Assembly (NCBI GenBank): GCA_034422455.1
Contig: DAOUJQ010000023.1
Coordinates: 124,001-188,000 of the forward strand
DNA: 64,000 nucleotides
Reading direction: 5' to 3'
From: UBA1127 sp034422455
GTDB lineage: Bacteria > Chloroflexota > Dehalococcoidia > Lucifugimonadales > UBA1127
Below are positions 9,319-17,999 of the stretch, in pieces. Both the position numbers and the translations under genes were made by a program. How positions within the stretch are numbered: the stretch's first letter is position 1; the number at the start of each line of letters is the position of its first letter. The notes beneath the pieces were generated by a model, which searched no databases, was not told the origin of the DNA, and worked only from the letters and a program-made list of their open reading frames with translations.

Positions 9319-9774
9319 TTATTGAGACTGTTGCAGTCCCAGCATGATCTTCTGCTGAGGCGTCAGGCCCGCCGGGTCCATGGCGCGGCGGGCGGGCGCC
9401 CCTGCGGGAACACGCTGCTGCGCGGCCTGCTCCGCGGCCCTGAGGCGCAGCGTTTCCACCAGCCCGGACGCCCGGGTGTAGGACGCCTCGATCTCTGCGA
9501 TGGTGTTCCCCTCCACCATGTCCGGCGGCACGTCCGGGTCCTTCGACAACAGAAGTTCCCGGTAGCGCTGCAGCGCTTCCGCGAGCTGCGTCCGCAGGGC
9601 GTCCGCGGCGGCGCCGTTCGCTGCCGCCTCGGCTCTCGCATCGTCCGCCTGCCGCTGCAGGTCCTCCATGCGCTCATCCGGCGCGGGGTCATCGATGGCC
9701 TCACCCTCATCCACCGCCATGGTCTCCTCAGTCTGCAGGGTCTCCTCTTCCGCGTTGACGTCTTCCGGGTCCAT
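9319..9774 (-). CDS. Acidic coiled-coil protein, phage scaffold-like
   Basis: 151 residues. The N-terminal 35 are strongly acidic (DPEDVNAEEETLQTEET). They are followed by an Ala/Arg/Gln-rich coiled coil (about 40-90), a central NTIAEIEASYTRASGLVETLRL segment, and a C-terminus ending LTPQQKIMLGLQQ. This layout is typical of small scaffolding or head-assembly proteins encoded beside portal genes in phages. The start at 9774 is chosen for AAGGAGG seven bases upstream. Its strand is opposite to the portal gene, which would be unusual in an intact phage module. The call is by architecture and context only. Confidence 0.5.
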   Translation of the reverse strand: MDPEDVNAEEETLQTEETMAVDEGEAIDDPAPDERMEDLQRQADDARAEAAANGAAADALRTQLAEALQRYRELLLSKDPDVPPDMVEGNTIAEIEASYTRASGLVETLRLRAAEQAAQQRVPAGAPARRAMDPAGLTPQQKIMLGLQQSQ

Positions 9775-9851
9775 GTTTCCTCCTTGCCGTGTGTTGTGAG
9801 GCAGCGTACCGCCTGGGGGACCCTCACGCGCAAGGCGCACGTGTCAGGGTG

Positions 9852-9881
9852 TTGCGCCCCCTACGCGCGCTCAGATAGAAT
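9852..9881 (+). promoter_or_regulatory. Possible sigma-70 promoter of the EF-G paralogue
   Basis: TTGCGC at 9852-9857 and TAGAAT at 9876-9881 are separated by 18 bases. They lie 33 bp before the start codon at 9914, whose ribosome binding site AGGAGGT follows. Confidence 0.45.
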
Positions 9882-9913
9882 CAACCAATTCCCCGGTCAG
9901 GAGGTATGTCCCT

Positions 9914-11917
9914 ATGGGTCCCTTTACCACGGAACAGCTGCGCAACGTGGTCCTGCTCTCCCATAGCGGAGCCGGCAAGACCTCTTTGGCAGAGGCGATG
10001 CTGCTGACGTCCGGCTCCATCACCCGGCTGGGCAAGACGGAGGACGGCACCACCACCGGCGACTACGAGCCCGAGGCCATCAAGCGGACCAGCAGCACGC
10101 AACTCTCCGTCCTTCCCTGCGCGTGGAAGGGCCAAAAGGTCACGTTGCTCGACAGCCCCGGATATTTCGACTTCATCGGTGATGCACTGTCGTCCCTGCG
10201 GGTGGCCGACGCCGCGGTGCTCGTCGTCGCGGCGGGCGCCGGCGTCGAGGTCGGCACCGAGCAGATGTGGCGCGCGCTGCGCCGGCACGGCCTCCCGTGC
10301 GTCATCGTGGTCAACAAGCTGGACCGCGACAACACGGACTTCATGGCGACGGTTGAGGACCTCCGCAACAACTTGGGCCGCGAGTGCTTCGCGCTGCAGG
10401 TGCCCGTGGGCGAGGCGGCCGGCTTCAAGGGCGTCGTCCCCATCCTCCCGGCCCCCTCGGAAGTGCCTGCCGAGGCGCAGGACGCCTACGAGCTGGCCCG
10501 CGAGTCCCTCGTGGAGTCCGTCGCGGAGACCGACGACGACCTGGCCACCAAGTGGCTGGAAGAGGGGACGCTGACCGACGAGGAGATGCTGGAGCCGCTG
10601 CGGCGCGCGGTCATCGAGGGCACCGCCGTGCCGGTCCTGGCCGCCTCCGCGACCCACAACGTGGGCGCGGCGGAGGTGCTGGACGCGCTGCTCGCCCTGG
10701 CCCCGTCGCCGTTGGAGGGCGAGAACCCCGTCGACCCGAGCGGCCCGCTGGCGGCGCTGGCCTTCAAGACCTCCGCCGACCCCTACGTCGGCAAGCTGAC
10801 ATTCCTGAAGGTCTACAGCGGCACGTTGAACAGCAACACGGAGGTCTACAACTCCCTGAAGGAGCGCTCGGAGCGGCTGGGGCAGCTCTTCGTGCCCATG
10901 GGCAAGAGCCAGGAGCAGGTGGCAACGCTGGTGGCCGGCGAGATCGGGGCCGTTGGCCGGTTGGTCGAGACCACCACGGGCGACACCCTCTCCACCAAGG
11001 ACTCAGGCGCCAGGATGGTGGGCATCGACTTCCCCGCCCCCATCTACACCATGGCCGTCTACCCGGCGACCAAGGGCGACACCGACAAGATGGGTTCCGC
11101 CCTCAGCCGGTTGTCGGAGGAGGACCCCAGCCTGCACTTTGTCCGCGACCAGAGCACCAGCGAGTCCCTGCTGTCCGGCATGGGCGACGCGCACCTGGAC
11201 GTGATGGTGCAGCGCGCGCAGCGGAAGTTCGGCGTCAACCTGCTGCTTCAGACCCCCAAGGTCCCCTACCGCGAGACCATCGGCGGCACCACCAGGGTGG
11301 AGCACCGGCACAAGCAGCAGTCCGGCGGCCACGGCCACTTCGCCCACATCCTGCTGCGCGTGGAGCCCACCGGAGGCGCGTCCGAGGGCGAGTTCGCCAC
11401 GGAGGTCGTCGGTGGCGCCGTGCCCAAGGAGTTCATCCCCGCGGTCGAGAAGGGTGTCCGCAGGGCGTGGGCCGAGGGCATCGTCGCGGGCTTCCCCGTC
11501 GTCGACACCAAGGCAGTCCTCTACGACGGCAGCTACCACCCCGTCGACTCGGCCAGCATGGACTTCGAGACCTGCGGCTACTTCGCGATGAAGAAGGCCT
11601 TCGCCGAGGGCTCGCCGCAGCTCCTGGAGCCCATCATGCTCCTGCGCGTCAATACGCCGGACTCCTACACGGGCGAGATCATCGGCGACCTGAACAGCAA
11701 GCGGGGGCGCATCCTCGGCATGATCCCGCAGGAAGACGGCGCCACGGTGGTCGAGGCCAACGTGCCCCTGCCGGAGGTGCAGCGGTACGCCCTGGACCTG
11801 CGCTCCCTGACGCAGGGCCGTGCCACCTTCACCATGGAGGTGGACCACTACGAGCCCCTGCCCTCGAACCTGGCGCAAAAGGTCGTGGAGCAGTACAAGG
11901 CAGGCGCCGGCGCGTAG
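9914..11917 (+). CDS. Elongation factor G-like GTPase (EF-G paralogue)
   Basis: 667 residues, slightly shorter than canonical EF-G. The GTPase domain has a P-loop LSHSGAGKTS, a G3 motif altered to DSPGYFDF (canonical DTPGHVDF) and NKLD for G4. Domains II to V follow, including the domain IV region and a C-terminal GRATFTMEVDHYEPLP. The missing His in G3 is a feature of the FusA2/EF-G-like branch, whose members are often not the main translocase and may act in ribosome recycling or stress; which applies here is unknown. It stands alone, not next to rpsL, rpsG or tuf, which also points to the paralogue. Confidence 0.85.
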   Translation: MGPFTTEQLRNVVLLSHSGAGKTSLAEAMLLTSGSITRLGKTEDGTTTGDYEPEAIKRTSSTQLSVLPCAWKGQKVTLLDSPGYFDFIGDALSSLRVADAAVLVVAAGAGVEVGTEQMWRALRRHGLPCVIVVNKLDRDNTDFMATVEDLRNNLGRECFALQVPVGEAAGFKGVVPILPAPSEVPAEAQDAYELARESLVESVAETDDDLATKWLEEGTLTDEEMLEPLRRAVIEGTAVPVLAASATHNVGAAEVLDALLALAPSPLEGENPVDPSGPLAALAFKTSADPYVGKLTFLKVYSGTLNSNTEVYNSLKERSERLGQLFVPMGKSQEQVATLVAGEIGAVGRLVETTTGDTLSTKDSGARMVGIDFPAPIYTMAVYPATKGDTDKMGSALSRLSEEDPSLHFVRDQSTSESLLSGMGDAHLDVMVQRAQRKFGVNLLLQTPKVPYRETIGGTTRVEHRHKQQSGGHGHFAHILLRVEPTGGASEGEFATEVVGGAVPKEFIPAVEKGVRRAWAEGIVAGFPVVDTKAVLYDGSYHPVDSASMDFETCGYFAMKKAFAEGSPQLLEPIMLLRVNTPDSYTGEIIGDLNSKRGRILGMIPQEDGATVVEANVPLPEVQRYALDLRSLTQGRATFTMEVDHYEPLPSNLAQKVVEQYKAGAGA

Positions 11918-12005
11918 GGAGAGTCTCGCGCAGTCCGCGGCCGCAAACGCGTGGGCAAGGAACCAGTCTGTGCCGTGTAACGTTCTGGATTTGGGAGGTG
12001 GAGAT

Positions 12006-12326
12006 ATGCTTCGCGAGAGCTTTGCCATGCTCCATTATTCAGAGAGGGTCGTGACAGAGGTGCTGATCCTCACCGCTGAGTTCGATCAAGAGGGGGATCA
12101 GTGGACTGGTGAGTGTCTTGAATTGGGCACAGCCACGTGTGCGGATACCCTTGAGGATGTCCGCAAGGAGCTCTACGAACTTGTCGACATGCACGTCAAT
12201 GGCGTCGACAAGATGGGCTTCATTGAAGAGTTCTTGAGCGAACGCGGCGTCAAACCCCTGCCTGTCGCAGATGTCGGCCAGGAATATGCCGCAAACACCT
12301 ACGTGACGGTAGGAGCCCCTCTCTAG
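12006..12326 (+). CDS. HicB-like antitoxin
   Basis: 106 residues. The core (VLILTAEFDQEGDQWTGECLEL then GTATCADTLEDVRKELYELVDMHV) is the HicB partial RNase-H-like fold, which inhibits HicA by direct binding. The usual C-terminal DNA-binding domain is not obvious; the tail is short (FLSERGVKPLP). The ATG at 12006 follows GGGAGGTGGAG. The next gene starts three bases after its stop and matches HicA, so the pair is a likely type II toxin-antitoxin operon. Base composition is more A+T-rich than the flanking EF-G gene, consistent with horizontal acquisition. Confidence 0.65.
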   Translation: MLRESFAMLHYSERVVTEVLILTAEFDQEGDQWTGECLELGTATCADTLEDVRKELYELVDMHVNGVDKMGFIEEFLSERGVKPLPVADVGQEYAANTYVTVGAPL

Positions 12327-12329
12327 CCC

Positions 12330-12581
12330 ATGCCGATCGCAATTTCCGGCAAGGCCTTGGTAGAGCTATTGCTCAAGGATGGCTGGCAAATAGAGCGACG
12401 GACCAACCATGGACTCCTCATGTGGAAGATGTTTCCCGGAGAATCCACTCGCCGAACCACCATCGTCCCGGACAAGTCAAAAGATCTTGCCGACAAGATT
12501 CTGGGTGTGATTCTCGGCGTCAAGCAGACGCGAATCGGACGCCAGGGCCTGCAGGAACTCATCGACCGCTATGGCAAATAG
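12330..12581 (+). CDS. HicA-like mRNA interferase toxin
   Basis: 83 residues, the usual size. It has the dsRBD-like HicA/YcfA pattern: ISGKALVELLLKDGWQIERRTNHGLLMWK, a basic strand, IVPDKSKDLADKILGVILGVKQTRIGRQGL. The catalytic His of the family normally sits in GSHH; here the corresponding stretch is TNHG, so one His is kept. If active it would cleave mRNA in the ribosome. The order antitoxin-toxin is the reverse of the commonest hicAB arrangement. It converges on the gene at 12587 with only five bases between them. Confidence 0.65.
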   Translation: MPIAISGKALVELLLKDGWQIERRTNHGLLMWKMFPGESTRRTTIVPDKSKDLADKILGVILGVKQTRIGRQGLQELIDRYGK

Positions 12582-12586
12582 CCCCT

Positions 12587-13021
12587 CTACACCCGCGACC
12601 ACACGGTGTAGTAATTCTCGCCGCGAATGACCGCGACCATCTCCTGGCGCTCCAGCCTGTAGAGCTCCTCGAGGGCCTGGGCGCACTCCTCCGGCAGTGG
12701 CGGGTGGCCGGAGTCCTCGGCGCGGCGGAGCAGCGCCCCGTAGATGCCGAGGCTCTCAAAGGTGCCGACGCTCTTGCTCCACGGAAACATGGTCACGTTG
12801 GTGGGGCGGGGCAGGCTCGGCCGCTGCCTGCGGATGTACCGCAGCCGGTCTTCCGGCCCGCGCGACTGGGGCGCGATGCGGATGATGGGCGGCTCCTCGT
12901 GGTGCGGGCGCAGGTCGACCACGAGGCTTTTGCGAAACATCGTGAACAGGATGGAGATGACGTCCGCTTCCCTGATGCTCTCGAGGACGCGGTCCAACTC
13001 TCCCTGCAGGTCATCTTCCAA
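12587..13021 (-). CDS. Conserved-looking protein of unknown function
   Basis: 144 residues, not recognised. It is soluble by composition, with no signal peptide or membrane segment. Notable stretches are SILFTMFRKSLVVDLRPH, PPIIRIAPQSRGPEDRLRYI and TNVTMFPWSKSV, then a helical C-terminus with ECAQALEELYRLE. The best start is TTG at 13021, because GAAGGAG lies seven bases upstream; the frame is open further upstream but no start there has a comparable site. It is convergent with the HicBA pair and divergent from the gene at 13239. Confidence 0.6.
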   Translation of the reverse strand: MEDDLQGELDRVLESIREADVISILFTMFRKSLVVDLRPHHEEPPIIRIAPQSRGPEDRLRYIRRQRPSLPRPTNVTMFPWSKSVGTFESLGIYGALLRRAEDSGHPPLPEECAQALEELYRLERQEMVAVIRGENYYTVWSRV

Positions 13022-13238
13022 GGCCGCGCTCCTTCGTGACGCTTCCGGGCGGCGGGGGCTCGCGGTGAGGTGAACGACGGAAACCCGATCGGGCGTGCCC
13101 GCCACCGTCCATGGCGGGCGCAATGCGCTCAAAGACGGTATAGCGGGCAAGGCCAATCTAGCACGGGCCTATGGGGGTGTCAAACTGCTGCAGACGGGGT
13201 TCCGTGCTTTCCACCGCGCCCGACACGATAATGGAAAC

Positions 13239-14558
13239 ATGAGAGACCTGGGCATCCACAGGCGGCTTCATGCGCTATCGACAACCCTGCACGTTCCCGC
13301 GCTACGACGGGCGGCCGGGGTTGCGCTGCTCCTTCTGCTGCTGGTTGCCGCGCTGAACGCGGACACCGTCCGGTGGACGCCAACGGAAGAGGCCATCGCC
13401 CGCGACCGGTTCGGCCTGGTGGAGTGGATGGGCCTGAACCTCCTCGAGGGCGGCCTGGACTCCGTCGTGGGACTCTTTCCCGGCGGCGTCCCGTTCGAAA
13501 GCGAGCGCCGGGCCGCGGTCGAGCGGTACTTCGAGCTCGGCGGCAGGGTGCGGCAGATCGAGGGGTTCCTCGCGTTGGCCGTGGCCCGCGACGGGGCCGG
13601 TGCCAACCCGGAGGCCGACGCGATCCAGCAGGAGCTCACAGCCCTGCGCCGGGAACGGGACTCGTTGAGCGACATCGTTGAGTGGACCATAGGGAGGGCG
13701 GTGTCGGACGTCCTGCGGGAAGAGGGCCTCGAACGCGACTGGGGCCCCGTTGATCCCCTCTTTCCGCCGGTGTCCTTCAAGATCACCCGCGTGCCCAAGC
13801 TCATCGTCGTGTCGCCGCGCGACCGCATCCGCAATGAGGAGTCCCGGCTGCTGGAGCCGGACATCACCGTGGCGCGCATGGAGGAGCTGGAGGAGCTGGT
13901 TGGCCCGGACCAGGGCAAGTCGGCCATCGTGACGCGCATCGGTGGTGTGGCCACCTTCCCGGCGTTGGTGTCGGACTCGCAGTCTTTCCGGTCGGCGGTG
14001 CAGACCATCGCCCACGAGTGGCTGCACCACTACTGGTTCTTCCACCCGCTCGGCCAGGGCTACTACGACTCGCCGGAGATGGCGTCGCTGAACGAGACGG
14101 CCGCGGACCTTGCGGGCGACGAGATCGGCGACCTGGCGCTCGTGGCCCTGGGCGAGCAGCCTCCGCCGCCCAGGACGGCTCCCCCGCCGTCGTCGGGAGC
14201 CGCGCCGGAGCCGCCCCGCTTCGAGTTCGCGAAGGAGATGCGCGAGACCCGCCTCCGCACCGACGAGCTTCTGGCAGAGGGCAAGGTGGACGAAGCCGAG
14301 GCCTACATGGAGGAGCGCCGCCTGCTCTTCGTCGAAAACGGCTATCCCATTCGCGCGATCAACCAGGCCTACTTCGCCTTTCACGGCACCTACGCCGAGA
14401 GCCCGGCGTCGTCGAGTCCCATCGGCGGGCAGGTACGCCGCTTCCGCGAGCACGTTGACAGCGTCGGCGACTTTGTCCGCCGAATCCGGGAGTTCGCGAC
14501 CTACCGGGAGTTCGTGGACTACCTGGACGCGCTGCCGGAGGCCGAGAGCGCGCCGTAG
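13239..14558 (+). CDS. Membrane-anchored HEXXH protein, putative metallopeptidase
   Basis: 439 residues, family not recognised. One hydrophobic segment (about residues 22-42, with VALLLLLLVAAL) follows a basic N-terminus, so it is probably anchored with the bulk outside. A coiled-coil-like Arg/Glu stretch (about 125-145) comes next. AHEWLHHYWFF contains HEXXH at residues 259-263. NETAADLAGDEIGD, about 30 residues later, could supply the third zinc ligand. A Pro-rich stretch (PPPRTAPPPSSG) and a helical C-terminal region complete it. The ATG at 13239 is chosen because it directly precedes the basic-hydrophobic N-terminus; its ribosome binding site is weak. Peptidase activity is inferred from the motif. 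Confidence 0.65.
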   Translation: MRDLGIHRRLHALSTTLHVPALRRAAGVALLLLLLVAALNADTVRWTPTEEAIARDRFGLVEWMGLNLLEGGLDSVVGLFPGGVPFESERRAAVERYFELGGRVRQIEGFLALAVARDGAGANPEADAIQQELTALRRERDSLSDIVEWTIGRAVSDVLREEGLERDWGPVDPLFPPVSFKITRVPKLIVVSPRDRIRNEESRLLEPDITVARMEELEELVGPDQGKSAIVTRIGGVATFPALVSDSQSFRSAVQTIAHEWLHHYWFFHPLGQGYYDSPEMASLNETAADLAGDEIGDLALVALGEQPPPPRTAPPPSSGAAPEPPRFEFAKEMRETRLRTDELLAEGKVDEAEAYMEERRLLFVENGYPIRAINQAYFAFHGTYAESPASSSPIGGQVRRFREHVDSVGDFVRRIREFATYREFVDYLDALPEAESAP

Positions 14559-14620
14559 CTTGCCCGCAACCCTGGTGTCGGATACCCTCAGGGGCGCCAA
14601 TCCGCCCCAAGGACACGCCC

Positions 14621-15358
14621 GTGCAGCACCGACGCGAGGCCCTTCAGGCAGCAGCCGTTCGCTGTTGGCGGCCCGTGTCCCTCGCCGTGCTGGCGGCCGC
14701 GCTGGCCGTCATGGCCGTGATGGCGCACGATGAGCCATCCTTCGGCTGGGACCGAGCCCTTGCTGACTGGCTCCTCGGCCTCTCCACCCCCGCCTACGAC
14801 GCCTTCATGGAGGTCGTCTCGGTGCCGGGCAACTACTGGAACATCGTCATCATGATGCTGGCTGGCGCCGTGCTGGCCACGTGGTGGCTCGGATGGCGCG
14901 CCGGGCTGCTGGTGTTCGCCGGACTGGGGCTGATGGGCGTCAACGAGGTCTTCAAGGACATCGTCGACCGTCCGAGGCCGCTGGACCCGGTAACGGGCGG
15001 CGGCGAGAGCTTTCCCAGCGGCCACACCCTCCACGCCGTGTTGATGTCCGGGCTGGCGTGGCTGCTGGTGGCGCCGCGGCTGCTCCGCCCGGCGCACCGC
15101 TGCGCGCTGCTGGCCCTGGCGGTCCTCTGGCCGGCCCTCGTCGGCATATCGCGCGTCCACCTGGAAGTGCACTGGCCCAGCGACGTGCTCGGCGCGTACG
15201 TCTTCGGAGCGATGCTGCTCATCGTGCTGTCATGGGTCTGGCCAAGGGTGCAGCCCGCTGCCTCCGCTCGCCCTGACGCCGTCCTGCGCTCGACGAAGGG
15301 GCCTGTCGAAGGGCCGTCTTCGCCCCTTTCCGATGCCACGCATGAGGGCGCGCCATGA
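14621..15358 (+). CDS. PAP2-family membrane phosphatase
   Basis: 245 residues with about six transmembrane segments. The three PAP2 active-site motifs are present: KDIVDRPRP, SFPSGHT and SRVHLEVHWPSDVLG. It probably dephosphorylates a lipid phosphate such as undecaprenyl pyrophosphate or phosphatidate at the outer membrane face. The start is GTG at 14621 behind AAGGA. The last 30 residues (after VWPRVQP) are low-complexity and the DNA there contains CGACGAAGGGGCCTGTCGAAGG, resembling the dispersed palindromes elsewhere in the window. This suggests repeat DNA was read into the C-terminus. The stop overlaps the next start by four bases. Confidence 0.88.
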   Translation: MQHRREALQAAAVRCWRPVSLAVLAAALAVMAVMAHDEPSFGWDRALADWLLGLSTPAYDAFMEVVSVPGNYWNIVIMMLAGAVLATWWLGWRAGLLVFAGLGLMGVNEVFKDIVDRPRPLDPVTGGGESFPSGHTLHAVLMSGLAWLLVAPRLLRPAHRCALLALAVLWPALVGISRVHLEVHWPSDVLGAYVFGAMLLIVLSWVWPRVQPAASARPDAVLRSTKGPVEGPSSPLSDATHEGAP

Positions 15359-16671
15359 GCAAGCCGCTGCCGCAACGCCTGCCCTTCTTCTACGGCTGGG
15401 TCATCGTGGCCTTTGGCTTCGTGTTTGGCGCGTTCAACGTCGGCATGACGTCCTGGGGCCTTGGTGTTTTCGTGACCCCAATGCAGGAGGACCTGGGCTG
15501 GGACCGCGGCCTCGTCTTCCTGCCGCTGCTCATCGGCGCCATCGTGACCACGCCCCTCGGCATCATCGTGGGCCCCTGGGCCGATTCCCGGCACGGCGGC
15601 CGCCTCCTGGCGCTGGTCGGGATCCTGCTCTTTGGGGCGTCGCTCATGTACATGCGGTTCTCCGACAACCCCCTGGGCTACATTCTCATCTTCGGCGTCG
15701 TCGGGGGACTGGGACGGTTCTCGGTCGCGATGGCCCTCGTGGTTGTGCCCAAGTGGTTCGTGCGCCGGCGGGGGCTTGCCCAGGCTACCGTCTCGGCGGG
15801 CTTCTCCATGGGCCCGCTGCTTTTCCCGCTGGTGCTCCAGACGCTGGTGGATACCGTCGGTTGGCGCGACGCGTGGTTCATCATGGGTGTCGCGCTCATC
15901 GTGCTGGCCGGCCCGGGCTGCTTCTTCATCGTCCGGTCGCCGGAGGACGTGGGGCTGCGGCCCGATGGCGACACGGAGGACGAGCCCCCTACAGCGCCGG
16001 GCGCGCAGCGGCCGGGGCCCGGCCCCGGCGGCCGCATCACCGCCGCGACGGAGGTGAGCCTGACGCGCCGCGAGGCCCTGCGCACCACCCAGTTCTGGAT
16101 GCTCATCGTGGCCATCGGCATGGCGACGCTGGCCATTCGCGGCATGATCCCCAACTTCCAGCCCTTCTTCGTCTCGCTGGGATTCAACGCCACCGTCGTG
16201 GCGACCTCTATCAGCGCATACGCGGTGCCGGCCATCGTCATGGGTTTCGTCTTCGGCTCCCTTGCCGACAGGCATGGCCCGCAGAGGCCGTTCCTCGCCG
16301 TCTGCAGCATCGTTGCCAGCGGTCTCTTCCTTGTCTCGCTGGTGTCGCAGTTCCAGAACGTCGGCATGATGTTCGCGACGATGCTCTACCTGGGCTTTGG
16401 CCTGAACGCCTTCTTCATCGTGGGCCAGGTCTTCGTCTCCAACACCTTTGGGCGGCAGCACCTGGGGGCCATCCGGGGCGTCATGGCGACGGTCAACAAC
16501 CTTGCGACCTTCGGCGGCCCGTGGCTCTTCGGTGTCCTGTTCGATGTCTACGCGGAGTACTCGCTGCTGTTCACCGTGGCGGTCGCCATCTGGATCGGCA
16601 CCATCGTGCTGGGGGCGCTCGTGCGGCCGCTGCGGCCCCGGCAGCCCGTGGAGACGCCGGCAAACGTGTAG
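15355..16671 (+). CDS. MFS transporter
   Basis: 438 residues with 12 predicted transmembrane segments in two halves joined by a charged loop (about residues 205-235). The N-terminus (LPFFYGWVIVAFGFVFGAFN) and GPWADSRHGGR in the first loop are typical of the monocarboxylate/oxalate-formate antiporter side of the superfamily. ATGA overlap with the PAP2 gene implies coupled translation. Substrate cannot be predicted; a carboxylate is the best guess from the subfamily resemblance. Confidence 0.85.
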   Translation: MSKPLPQRLPFFYGWVIVAFGFVFGAFNVGMTSWGLGVFVTPMQEDLGWDRGLVFLPLLIGAIVTTPLGIIVGPWADSRHGGRLLALVGILLFGASLMYMRFSDNPLGYILIFGVVGGLGRFSVAMALVVVPKWFVRRRGLAQATVSAGFSMGPLLFPLVLQTLVDTVGWRDAWFIMGVALIVLAGPGCFFIVRSPEDVGLRPDGDTEDEPPTAPGAQRPGPGPGGRITAATEVSLTRREALRTTQFWMLIVAIGMATLAIRGMIPNFQPFFVSLGFNATVVATSISAYAVPAIVMGFVFGSLADRHGPQRPFLAVCSIVASGLFLVSLVSQFQNVGMMFATMLYLGFGLNAFFIVGQVFVSNTFGRQHLGAIRGVMATVNNLATFGGPWLFGVLFDVYAEYSLLFTVAVAIWIGTIVLGALVRPLRPRQPVETPANV

Positions 16672-16749
16672 CCCCGCCGCCTTGACCCCGTGCCGGGGCG
16701 TGGGTCTAATGGGGCCTGCGGCCTGCCGAGGCGTCTGAGAAAGGAAGCG

Positions 16750-17487
16750 ATGCCCGTGCCCGGTTGGAGGGAACCCGCGACATGGCCCGACGCTGAGGCC
16801 TTCGAGCAGGGCGAGGCCGTCTCCTGCGACCTCGTGCCCCTCGGCTCCAACTACACCTTTCTCGTCTGTCTGCAGGGCGCTGACGGCGACACCGTCAAGG
16901 CGATCTACAAGCCGCGCAAGGGCGAGGTGCCCCTGTGGGACTTTCCCAGCGGCACGCTCTACCTCCGCGAGTACGGTTCCTACCTGCTGGCCGAGGTCCT
17001 GGGCTGGCACTTCATCCCCGAGACCATCCTGCGCGACGGCCCCTACGGAGAGGGCTCCATGCAGCGCTACGTGGAGCACAACCCCCGCGACCACTACTTC
17101 ACCCTGAGAGAGCAGTACGAGGAGCAGTTTCACCGCATCTGCCTGTTCGACCTGCTCACCAACAACGCCGACCGGAAGGCGGGGCACACGCTGCTGGGCG
17201 AGGACGAGCGCATCTGGGGCATCGACCAGGGCCTGACCTTCAACGCCTACCCCAAGCTGCGGACCGTGATCTGGGACTTCGCCGGTGACCCGGTCCCTAA
17301 GGAGCTCCTGGACGACCTGTGCCGGCTGCAGGGATATCTCGACGGCGCCGAGGATGTGGTCCTGCCCATCGTGGACCTGCTGCACCCGAAGGAGGTGGAG
17401 GCGCTGCAACGGCGGCTGTCGCTCATCCTGGAGCACGCCGTCTATCCGGACCCGTCCAACGCGCGCCACTTCTTTCCGTGGCTCTAG
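16750..17487 (+). CDS. SCO1664-family protein (PI3/4-kinase-like fold)
   Basis: 245 residues. It resembles the SCO1664 family, a group of bacterial proteins with a lipid-kinase-like fold. Visible blocks are AIYKPRKGEVPLWDFPSGTL (nucleotide-loop and Lys region), FHRICLFDLLTNNADRKAGH (catalytic-loop-like, NNADRK) and WGIDQGLTFN (DFG-like IDQG). The ATG at 16750 follows AAAGGAAG. In actinobacteria such genes often neighbour a phosphoglycerate-mutase-like gene and mshC; neither is present here. Substrate unknown. Confidence 0.75.
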   Translation: MPVPGWREPATWPDAEAFEQGEAVSCDLVPLGSNYTFLVCLQGADGDTVKAIYKPRKGEVPLWDFPSGTLYLREYGSYLLAEVLGWHFIPETILRDGPYGEGSMQRYVEHNPRDHYFTLREQYEEQFHRICLFDLLTNNADRKAGHTLLGEDERIWGIDQGLTFNAYPKLRTVIWDFAGDPVPKELLDDLCRLQGYLDGAEDVVLPIVDLLHPKEVEALQRRLSLILEHAVYPDPSNARHFFPWL

Positions 17488-17522
17488 CGTTCCGTGCGAA
17501 ACATCGCTCTAGAGGGTCAAGT

Positions 17523-17966
17523 GTGAGAAGACCGATAGGGCCGCTCCTGACGATACTGGCCTGCACTTGCCTGATCGCCTCAGCGGGGTGCTCGAGCCAG
17601 GCGGGCGTCGCCACCCGCATCGCGACGGACTGGGTCACCGACAGCACATCGATCGTCACCGGGGAATTCGTCGAACTGGTCGTCGGCGACATCCCCTTCG
17701 TCAGCCAGCTGGCACGGAGCGTGTTGGAAGACCAGATACGCGACAGCGTCACGTGGGAGTTTTCGACGCCCGAATGCGGGTCAAACAACCGGTGCGAAGT
17801 CGTCGCGACGGCGTCGGTGGAGATCGTGGTTGACCTGCCCCTCGCGGAGCCGAGGAGGTTCACCGCGTCGCTGCCCTTCAACCTGCTGGTCGACACCGAG
17901 CGGCGCGAGGTGGTCCGCTGGGTCCCCGACGTGCCTGCTGCGTCCGTCTGGGAGCGGCCGGGGTAG
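17523..17966 (+). CDS. Small lipoprotein of unknown function
   Basis: 147 residues. The signal peptide (RRPIGPLLTILACTCLIA) ends in the lipobox SAGC, so it should be lipidated and exported. The mature part has two further Cys residues (PECGSNNRC) that could form a disulfide, and alternating beta-type segments. The start is GTG at 17523 with GAGGG six bases before it. No family recognised. Confidence 0.7.
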   Translation: MRRPIGPLLTILACTCLIASAGCSSQAGVATRIATDWVTDSTSIVTGEFVELVVGDIPFVSQLARSVLEDQIRDSVTWEFSTPECGSNNRCEVVATASVEIVVDLPLAEPRRFTASLPFNLLVDTERREVVRWVPDVPAASVWERPG

Positions 17967-17999
17967 GCCACGGCCGGGTCCCGGAGGTGCGCAGGCCCA

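Noticed and set aside
14833..17469. An 878-codon minus-strand frame across the PAP2, MFS and SCO1664-like genes
   Set aside because: It is antisense to three genes with clear motifs, has extreme His/Gln/Arg composition and no start signal.
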